Below, piece after piece: positions 58,715 through 64,000 of a DNA stretch of 64,000 nt; within the stretch, counting starts at the first letter, position 1; the number at the start of each line of letters is the position of its first letter. The stretch spans positions 2,232,001 to 2,296,000 of the forward strand of contig NZ_CP052909.1 in the NCBI RefSeq assembly GCF_014295415.1. The letters are read 5' to 3'. The notes under the pieces were generated by a model. The model saw only the letters and a list, made by a program, of their open reading frames with translations, was not told where the DNA came from and did not search any database. Source of the stretch: Constantimarinum furrinae (GTDB lineage: Bacteria > Bacteroidota > Bacteroidia > Flavobacteriales > Flavobacteriaceae). A program made the translations under genes and the position numbers.

Positions 58715-59044
58715 TTACCCGATTCCTTTAAACCAATCCTGAAATTGTGCTCCAAGAAGCGGGACCGGCTTCATTTCACCTTGAATGGCCGCAATTAATC
58801 CCAAAATCCAAAATACGAGTATTCCTATTTGAATGATCCAGGCAATGATGGGTATCCCCAAAACTGAATTTAAGATAGCCAGTAAAACAGCAATAATGAT
58901 GATGCCTAAAGACTGTCTAATGTGATAGGCTCCTAAAGCCGTTTTGTTGCCATTGTGCATAACCAATGCAATGATCCATCCAATTAGGGTAATGTACGAG
59001 ATAATAGCCACGGTTTTTCCGTTGTCTGAAGTTGTTTCTGTCAT
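58715..59044 (-). CDS. DUF4870 family membrane protein
   Basis: A 109-residue protein with three predicted membrane segments, including LIGWIIALVMHNGNKTALGAYHIRQ. This HIRQ-containing loop (HxRxS-like) is the DUF4870/Tic20-like signature. The function is unknown; related proteins are thought to be small membrane channels or assembly factors. It follows a second protein of the same kind (59092-59400) by 47 bases, so the pair is a tandem duplication. Confidence 0.85.
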   Translation of the reverse strand: MTETTSDNGKTVAIISYITLIGWIIALVMHNGNKTALGAYHIRQSLGIIIIAVLLAILNSVLGIPIIAWIIQIGILVFWILGLIAAIQGEMKPVPLLGAQFQDWFKGIG

Positions 59045-59091
59045 GGAAGTTGATTTTTTAGTTAGTGTTTAACTCTTTAAAGATAAGGTAT

Positions 59092-59400
59092 CTAATCTAA
59101 AAATGTAAACCACTCCTGAAATTTTTCACTAAGAAAAGGGATGGCCTGCTTGCGGTTGCTTATTGCCATCACCAGAGAAAAGAGCCATAAGGCAACTGTG
59201 GTAAAGTAAATATAGATTCCCACCGCATAATTTTGCATGCCAACGGCAAAAGCAAGTAAAATGACGAGACCGAACATATTCTTAATATGCCATGTCGCAA
59301 ATTCATGCTTGTTATCCCTGTTCATAAAGTATGCTATGAGCATACCTACGAATGTTAAATACGCCACAACGGCTTTGGTTTTTCCTGTAGGTGCTTCCAT
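59092..59400 (-). CDS. DUF4870-like membrane protein, tandem paralogue
   Basis: A 102-residue protein with three predicted membrane segments, and a central motif EFATWHIKNMFGL matching the YHIRQSLGI motif of its neighbour. The shared layout (N-terminal KTKAVVAYLTFVG vs GKTVAIISYITLIG, C-terminal FQEWFTFLD vs FQDWFKGIG) shows a tandem duplication. It begins one base after the dihydroorotase stop, so it is translationally coupled to it. Function unknown. Confidence 0.82.
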   Translation of the reverse strand: MEAPTGKTKAVVAYLTFVGMLIAYFMNRDNKHEFATWHIKNMFGLVILLAFAVGMQNYAVGIYIYFTTVALWLFSLVMAISNRKQAIPFLSEKFQEWFTFLD

Positions 59401-60656
59401 TAATTTGCCAATACCAGTTTTTTGTTCGAATACACGCCGTATGGCTTGCCTTTTAGTGTCTCCCCCAGCATGGCCGAATTTTTTGAAGTAGATCGTATAT
59501 CTTCATTGGTGAAGGTCCATTTCTTTTCAGGATCGAAAAGGGTGAGATCGGCTTTCATTCCTTCAGAAATTTCTCCCTTCTCAATTCCGAAGATCGGTTT
59601 CAGTCGGGTTAGCCCTTCTACAGCCATTTCTACACCGGTTAGTTTGTTAAGCGCACCAAAGCAGCTTTCCAGGCCTATGCTTCCGAAGAAAGCATGATCG
59701 AACTCCGTTTTCTTATGCTCCACATCCATGGGATCGTGATCACTGGTCACTCCGTCAATAATACCTTCCTTAAGTCCTTTTAAGAGTGCTTTAGTATCAA
59801 CAGAAGTTCGAAGTGGCGGTAATAATTTATAGTTGGTATCGAAGGTTTCCAGCTTATCGTCGGTAAGGAACAAATTGTTAATAGAAACGCTACAACTTAC
59901 CTGAAGTTTGTTCTTTTTGGCCTCCTTGATAAGATCTACACTCTTTTTGGTGGAAATCGTAGGGATATGCAGCTGTCCGCCCGTGTATTCTAGGATGTAG
60001 AGATCCCGAATGATCTGAAGTTCTTCAGCAAGTGCCGGAATTCCTTTAAGCCCTAGTTTGGTGCTGTTTACCTCTTCGTTTACGATTCCGTTTACAGAGA
60101 TCGAGCGTTCATAGGGAAAAGACTGAACGAGTCCGCTAAACCCCTGACTGTACTGCAGGGCAATTTTAAGCAGATTGGCATTGGATATAGATCTTTTATA
60201 GTCGTAGAAGGCTATAGCGCCTTCATTTTTCATATCAAAAAGTTCTGCCATGTCTATTCCTTTGCCGCCAACACTAAGTGTTCCTAAAGGATACAGGTTA
60301 ACTGCATGGTTTTCGGCTTTGGATTTTAAAAACTTGATATTCGATTTGCTGTCTGCTACCGGATTGGTATTCGTGTTCACTGCGACATGTGTAAAACCAC
60401 TACAGGCAGCGGTTGTAAGTCCGTTGTGTATGGTTTCCCGTTCTTCAAAACCGGGTTCGCCAAAGGAAACTCCGGGATCGAACCAACCTTGAGAAATGTG
60501 CAGGTTTGGTAATATAATTTCCCTAACGTTCTTTTCATTTGAAACAGAGGCCCCAATTTTGGTGATCTTTCCATTCTCAATGAGGATATCACGCTTTTTT
60601 AAATGATGTTTACTTTTTGGGTCGACAATGACGGCAGATCTTAGTAAGATATTCAT
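59400..60656 (-). CDS. Dihydroorotase homologue lacking the metal-binding motif
   Basis: A 418-residue amidohydrolase-fold protein clearly of the dihydroorotase family (pyrimidine synthesis, ring closure of carbamoyl-aspartate). At the usual D-x-H-x-H-x-R-E-P-G site it reads DPGVSFGEPG (60-69): both metal-binding histidines (62, 64) and the Arg (66) are replaced by Gly, Ser and Gly. The later HHL motif is NNL (SINNLFLTD), and the final SDHAPH is SDHDPM. It cannot be a normal zinc enzyme. It may be a non-catalytic partner, as PyrC' is of ATCase in Pseudomonas. It overlaps the BatA/VWA gene by four bases and the next gene by one. Confidence 0.88.
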   Translation of the reverse strand: MNILLRSAVIVDPKSKHHLKKRDILIENGKITKIGASVSNEKNVREIILPNLHISQGWFDPGVSFGEPGFEERETIHNGLTTAACSGFTHVAVNTNTNPVADSKSNIKFLKSKAENHAVNLYPLGTLSVGGKGIDMAELFDMKNEGAIAFYDYKRSISNANLLKIALQYSQGFSGLVQSFPYERSISVNGIVNEEVNSTKLGLKGIPALAEELQIIRDLYILEYTGGQLHIPTISTKKSVDLIKEAKKNKLQVSCSVSINNLFLTDDKLETFDTNYKLLPPLRTSVDTKALLKGLKEGIIDGVTSDHDPMDVEHKKTEFDHAFFGSIGLESCFGALNKLTGVEMAVEGLTRLKPIFGIEKGEISEGMKADLTLFDPEKKWTFTNEDIRSTSKNSAMLGETLKGKPYGVYSNKKLVLAN

Positions 60657-62575
60657 TTATAGTATTTTAAAATGAGCATTTCAAATATGAGAAATAATAA
60701 TGCAAAAATAGCAAACCATTTCCAAAAGCTGTTTATGGTATTGATCTCGGTAATGGCATCAAAAAGATCGGGTATGTTGGAATACAGTGAAACACCCTCC
60801 CAGTCTGAAGCATCGGCAAACTGTAAATTACTTTCATCGCGATTGTAGTTATAGCTAACACTTTGTAGATAATCTTCTTCTTTTTCTATGCTATAAATCC
60901 CTGCCTTAGCCGGTTCATCGGTCGTAGTGATGGTCACTTTATTCGCTTTGGTTTGTTGCAGCGGAATAAAACGCGTGGTAGAATCTTTCATCGTTAGGAT
61001 CTCATCCTGCTTGAGACTTACAGGGACAGCAAAAGTATTTTGTGCTCCTATGGCGTAGTACAAGCGAGGTAAAGACAAGCTTAACAGGGCCATATTATAC
61101 AATGTCGGCACGATTAAGGGAGAATTCTGAAAATTTGAATTCTCACTGTTGAATGGTGCCGTGCCTACATATGTATTTCCTTGCTGAACGATAAATGGTT
61201 TGCTGTCTTCAAATCTTAATACCGGAGTGGCATTACTATTCAATTGAAAGTATGAGTTTACTTTTGGATACTGAAAATTCACGACTTGCTTTTCAAAAAC
61301 ATTGTCGTACAGCGGATGATCGAATACAATTTGAGTAATTTGCTTTTCCTGCTCTGCTTTTTCTGAAAAACTTCCCATCCGCATTTGCGTTAAGAAAGTA
61401 TTGTAATCATTTAATTTTGCCGTTTCTGAAGGAATCAGGAGAATACTTCCTCCATTGGAACTAAAGGATGCCAAGGCCGTGGTTAGGGATGCCGGAATGT
61501 CTTGTAATTCGTTTAGGATCACAAAATTCTGTTCGGGGATGTCGTTGTAGTTTAAGTTGCTGAAGGACTGCTGACTGTATTCAAATTCTGGCTGATCGAA
61601 CAGGCGCTGTATAAAACCTGAATTTGCCTGATTTATACTGAGCACCTTAATTTTTTTAGGAGTGTTTAAATTAAAATACAGGGTGTTGTCGTAGGGAAGT
61701 CCTGCATCCGAAAGCTCCAGCTTTCCGTTGAAAGCATCGTTCGCCGTTATACTGAAACTCAACTTACTCTGACTGTTTTCTGAAAGGTCGGCTCCAGTTT
61801 TCGCAATAAGAGTTTCGTCGTTGAAAAGGGATAATGGAGTATTTTGAGGGCTTTCACCTAAAGCCGAAACCAAAACTTCAAGGGTAATGTTTTCTGGAGT
61901 TTTTGAGGTAATATATACGGAATCGATCGCCACATTATGTAAAGTAGCTGCTTTTAATTGAACCACATCTACAGTCACGTTATCCAATGGTTTCGGAAAT
62001 GCACCTTGCTGCTGAAAATCTGAAATATAAATAAGCCGCTTATCGCTATCGGGTTTCTTTGTAAACAACTGATTGGCTTTCAGAAGGACTTCTTCAGCAG
62101 TGAGTTGTTTTGAAGTATAATCGACAGCTAGCAACTCATTTTTAAACGATTGCATGGAGCTATTTTTTCTACTGAAATCGTTAGTAAACCAGCTTATCTT
62201 CTCACTGCCAGGATGCTGTTCAAAAATTTCCTGAACTGCACGCTGCTTCAAAGGTCCATTAGCCCCTTTTGCCTGCATACTGAAAGAATTATCGAGATAA
62301 AGAACGATCTCCTTGTCTGAATTAAGTGCTGTATCTGAAGCCGTAAAGGGTTGTGCGAAAGCAATAATGATACAGGTAAGTGCCAGCAAACGCATCAGTA
62401 ATGTGAGCCATTTTTTAAGTTGCGAACTTTTTCTGGTCTGGATACTGACTTTTTTCAGAAAGGCAACATTGGTAAACGCTACTTTTTGAAAACGCCTAAG
62501 CTGAAAAAGATGAATTAAAATCGGGATAAGCAGTAAAAAAAGGGCGTAAAGAATTTCGGGGTGTTTAAACTGCAT
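60653..62575 (-). CDS. BatA and VWA domain-containing membrane protein
   Basis: A 640-residue protein whose N-terminus, FKHPEILYALFLLLIPILIHLFQLRRFQ, is the BatA domain with the first membrane helix, followed by a second helix (LLALTCIIIAF). A vWFA-like domain spans about 88-250 (IVLYLDNSFSMQAKG with the metal-site D-x-S-x-S). The remainder is a large extracytoplasmic part, with one C-terminal helix. BatA-like proteins are associated with aerotolerance genes in Bacteroidota, with no known activity. It is upstream of, and overlaps, the dihydroorotase homologue gene by an ATGA. Confidence 0.85.
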   Translation of the reverse strand: MQFKHPEILYALFLLLIPILIHLFQLRRFQKVAFTNVAFLKKVSIQTRKSSQLKKWLTLLMRLLALTCIIIAFAQPFTASDTALNSDKEIVLYLDNSFSMQAKGANGPLKQRAVQEIFEQHPGSEKISWFTNDFSRKNSSMQSFKNELLAVDYTSKQLTAEEVLLKANQLFTKKPDSDKRLIYISDFQQQGAFPKPLDNVTVDVVQLKAATLHNVAIDSVYITSKTPENITLEVLVSALGESPQNTPLSLFNDETLIAKTGADLSENSQSKLSFSITANDAFNGKLELSDAGLPYDNTLYFNLNTPKKIKVLSINQANSGFIQRLFDQPEFEYSQQSFSNLNYNDIPEQNFVILNELQDIPASLTTALASFSSNGGSILLIPSETAKLNDYNTFLTQMRMGSFSEKAEQEKQITQIVFDHPLYDNVFEKQVVNFQYPKVNSYFQLNSNATPVLRFEDSKPFIVQQGNTYVGTAPFNSENSNFQNSPLIVPTLYNMALLSLSLPRLYYAIGAQNTFAVPVSLKQDEILTMKDSTTRFIPLQQTKANKVTITTTDEPAKAGIYSIEKEEDYLQSVSYNYNRDESNLQFADASDWEGVSLYSNIPDLFDAITEINTINSFWKWFAIFALLFLIFEMLILKYYK

Positions 62576-62620
62576 TCCAAAAAATATTTGTCAAAGATAT
62601 AAAACGGACATCAATTATTA

Positions 62621-63826
62621 CTACTTCTTTATACTAAAGGTAAAACAGCTTCCTTTTCCGAGATCGGAATTAACTCGAATGCGACCCCCAAGTTTTTTCA
62701 CAAGTTGCTGTACTGTTGCCAGGCCAATTCCGGTTCCAAAATTACCGTCCTTATCCTTGATCCCCGTAGTTTTAAACATATCGAATATTTCCTCCTGTAC
62801 CGATTTTTCGATTCCTATTCCGTTATCTTCAATACTTATGGTGTAAAAGTCTTCGTCTTCCGAAAATGAAACATCAACGTGTAACTTTTCGATATCATTG
62901 TATTTAAACGCATTATCCACAAGATTCAATATAATTTGCGTAACTGCCGGTTTGTTTACATTTAATAGCATCCCGTATTTTGGAAAGCTGAACTCTTTAT
63001 CGTTTAGAATAAGCATTTCTTTTACTTCCGAACAGATTTCATAAATCGAAACGTCTTCATTTTGCTCTTCGAGTAATTCTTCCGATTTGTAAAATTTCAG
63101 AATACCGTTAATATAGTTTTTAAGCGTTTCGGAAGATTCTTCTATCAGGTCGAAATTGCTGAGCGCTTCTTGATTAAGATTTTCCTTGTTTTCATCCCGA
63201 ATAAGTCTGGAGAGCATGGTAATATTTGCCAATGGTGACTTCAGATCATGAGAAACGACGTTGGCAAAGGAATTCAGGTTTCGGTTTCGCATAGCCATTT
63301 GTTCCTGCATTTCGTGCAGCGAATCATTGGTTCGGTGTAATTCAAAAAGTTTTATAACCTGTTTAGAAAGGAGCAGAAGTGCATTTTTTTGAATGGTTGA
63401 AAGAACTCTTGGTTTGACATCGTAAATGCATAACGACCCTAGCGCATAGCCATTACTGTTAATTAAGGGGGCTCCGGCATAAAATACCGTACCGTGCTCT
63501 TTTATTAACGGGTTGTCCTTAAAACGTATATCCTTTCTGGCGTCTTCTACAATAAACAGATCTGTATCTTCATATATGGCATGTCCACAAAAAGAAAGCT
63601 CTCTCGGCGACTCTGAAATGGTAACTCCATATCTGGATTTAAGATAGTTCCTGTCTTTATCCAGCAAAGTGATCAAAGCGATGGGAGTATCACAAATAGT
63701 TGCCAATAAGGTCGTAATATTGTCATAGTCCTCCTCGGGAGGAGTATCTAATAATTTATACTTTTTTACTTCAGCCAGACGTCTGACTTCATTATGGGGG
63801 AGATTGGGGGAGATCATATAAAGCAT
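62621..63826 (-). CDS. GAF-domain sensor histidine kinase
   Basis: A 401-residue kinase without membrane helices, so probably cytoplasmic. The N-terminal GAF domain is about 25-165 (PIALITLLDKDRNYLKSRYG, CGHAIYEDTDLFIVEDA). The phosphoacceptor is His193 in VVSHDLKSPLANI. The HATPase region follows (NLVDNAFKYN N-box, DNGIGIEKSVQEEIFDMF, GTGIGLATVQQLV). It could respond to a small ligand or redox signal; no response regulator is seen in the window. It lies just upstream on the same strand of a second kinase. Confidence 0.9.
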   Translation of the reverse strand: MLYMISPNLPHNEVRRLAEVKKYKLLDTPPEEDYDNITTLLATICDTPIALITLLDKDRNYLKSRYGVTISESPRELSFCGHAIYEDTDLFIVEDARKDIRFKDNPLIKEHGTVFYAGAPLINSNGYALGSLCIYDVKPRVLSTIQKNALLLLSKQVIKLFELHRTNDSLHEMQEQMAMRNRNLNSFANVVSHDLKSPLANITMLSRLIRDENKENLNQEALSNFDLIEESSETLKNYINGILKFYKSEELLEEQNEDVSIYEICSEVKEMLILNDKEFSFPKYGMLLNVNKPAVTQIILNLVDNAFKYNDIEKLHVDVSFSEDEDFYTISIEDNGIGIEKSVQEEIFDMFKTTGIKDKDGNFGTGIGLATVQQLVKKLGGRIRVNSDLGKGSCFTFSIKK

Positions 63827-63910
63827 ACTTACGAATAACGTAAGCGTTGGGATTTTTTTTAGTCAGGATTTTTACAATGTAACAGCTAAATAATAAGCGT
63901 ACAGAGGTAA

Positions 63911-64000
63911 TTAGTTCGCAATAGTAAATTCAAAAACTGTGCCTTCATTTACTTTCGAGGAAACTTTAATATCACCGCCTAACCCAGTTATAAGCTTCTT
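63911..64000 (-). CDS. Histidine kinase, C-terminal fragment
   Basis: Only the last 29 residues are seen, with the stop TTA at 63911-63913 on the plus strand. KKLITGLGGDIKVSSKVNEG is the terminal HATPase block (compare VKKLGGRIRVNSDLGKGS in the previous kinase), so this is the end of another sensor histidine kinase running off the right edge. Confidence 0.75.
   Translation of the reverse strand, partial: KKLITGLGGDIKVSSKVNEGTVFEFTIAN

Noticed and set aside
63828-63844. CTTACG-N5-CGTAAG palindrome directly before the GAF histidine kinase
   Set aside because: A 6-bp inverted repeat of this size is expected by chance in this much sequence; noted only in case the same box is found at other genes.
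1-64000. Mobile elements, CRISPR, prophage, rRNA, tRNA
   Set aside because: No transposase, integrase, phage or Cas gene, no array of spaced repeats, and no cloverleaf or ribosomal RNA sequence was seen on inspection of both strands.

Overview
The window is chromosomal DNA from a marine-type member of the Bacteroidota, most likely family Flavobacteriaceae. This rests on type IX secretion C-terminal domains, many promoters of the form TAnnTTTG (the Bacteroidota -7 element), almost no Shine-Dalgarno sequences before start codons, a serine palmitoyltransferase for sphingolipids, a D-type MurA, and typical flavobacterial neighbourhoods (DUF493-DUF4290-murA; kdsC-ubiA-maf; uvrA-sigma factor-nth-bcp; dihydroorotase-BatA). 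There is no rRNA, tRNA, CRISPR array, insertion sequence or phage. It is a gene-dense housekeeping region, and many convergent gene pairs share one bidirectional hairpin terminator.

Layout. 1-2210 (+): DUF493 (partial), DUF4290 and murA. 2239-5745 (-): a membrane coiled-coil protein, a small Fe-S protein, photolyase with an SRPBCC partner, and a NIP-like aquaporin. 5856-7931: a DUF2911 protein and a T9SS cargo protein. 8117-16941 (-): nine closely packed genes running DUF2520, kdsC, ubiA, maf, lipoprotein, MscS, PIG-L deacetylase, a 36-residue membrane microprotein and a Na+/solute symporter. 16972-21566: a Crp/Fnr regulator divergent from a small membrane protein, a group III truncated haemoglobin and a fused cytochrome c maturation protein (CcsBA). 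21608-28966: a 7TM protein with a LuxR-like C-terminus, fumC, a 56-residue membrane protein, an outer-membrane receptor, arsC and a GNAT enzyme. 29033-30140 (-): prfB with a programmed +1 frameshift. 30279-40004 (mostly +): a metzincin-type protease, threonine aldolase, yegP and ybaB (both -), oligopeptidase B, cysteine synthase and serine palmitoyltransferase. 40076-42217 (-): a GNAT-fold acyltransferase that is a candidate ceramide synthase, and an outer-membrane barrel. 42305-46760 (+): two small membrane proteins, YfhO and a glycosyltransferase. 46825-50072 (-): two paralogous secreted YG-repeat proteins and a T9SS cargo. 50163-57995: uvrA, an ECF-like sigma factor with a 50-residue partner, nth, bcp, a conserved unknown protein, a metallo-hydrolase and a membrane-anchored protein. 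57992-64000 (-): an esterase, two DUF4870-type proteins, a dihydroorotase homologue without its metal ligands, a BatA/VWA protein and two histidine kinases (the second partial).

Themes: envelope and lipid biogenesis (murA, kdsC, ubiA, spt with a candidate ceramide synthase, YfhO), DNA repair (photolyase, uvrA, nth), and oxidative, nitrosative or redox stress (bcp, truncated haemoglobin, CcsBA). The most unusual signal is in 46.8-49.2 kb. Two paralogous secreted proteins each have a sigma-54-type -24/-12 promoter, although other recognisable promoters here are of the TAnnTTTG kind, and each stop codon is followed by the same 18-nt element and a similar interrupted-stem terminator. One of the two ends in a very basic tail of about 240 residues. 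Other points worth attention are the dihydroorotase homologue that has lost its metal ligands, the endonuclease III without an iron-sulfur cluster, and several short genes (36, 50 and 56 residues) that automatic annotation can miss.
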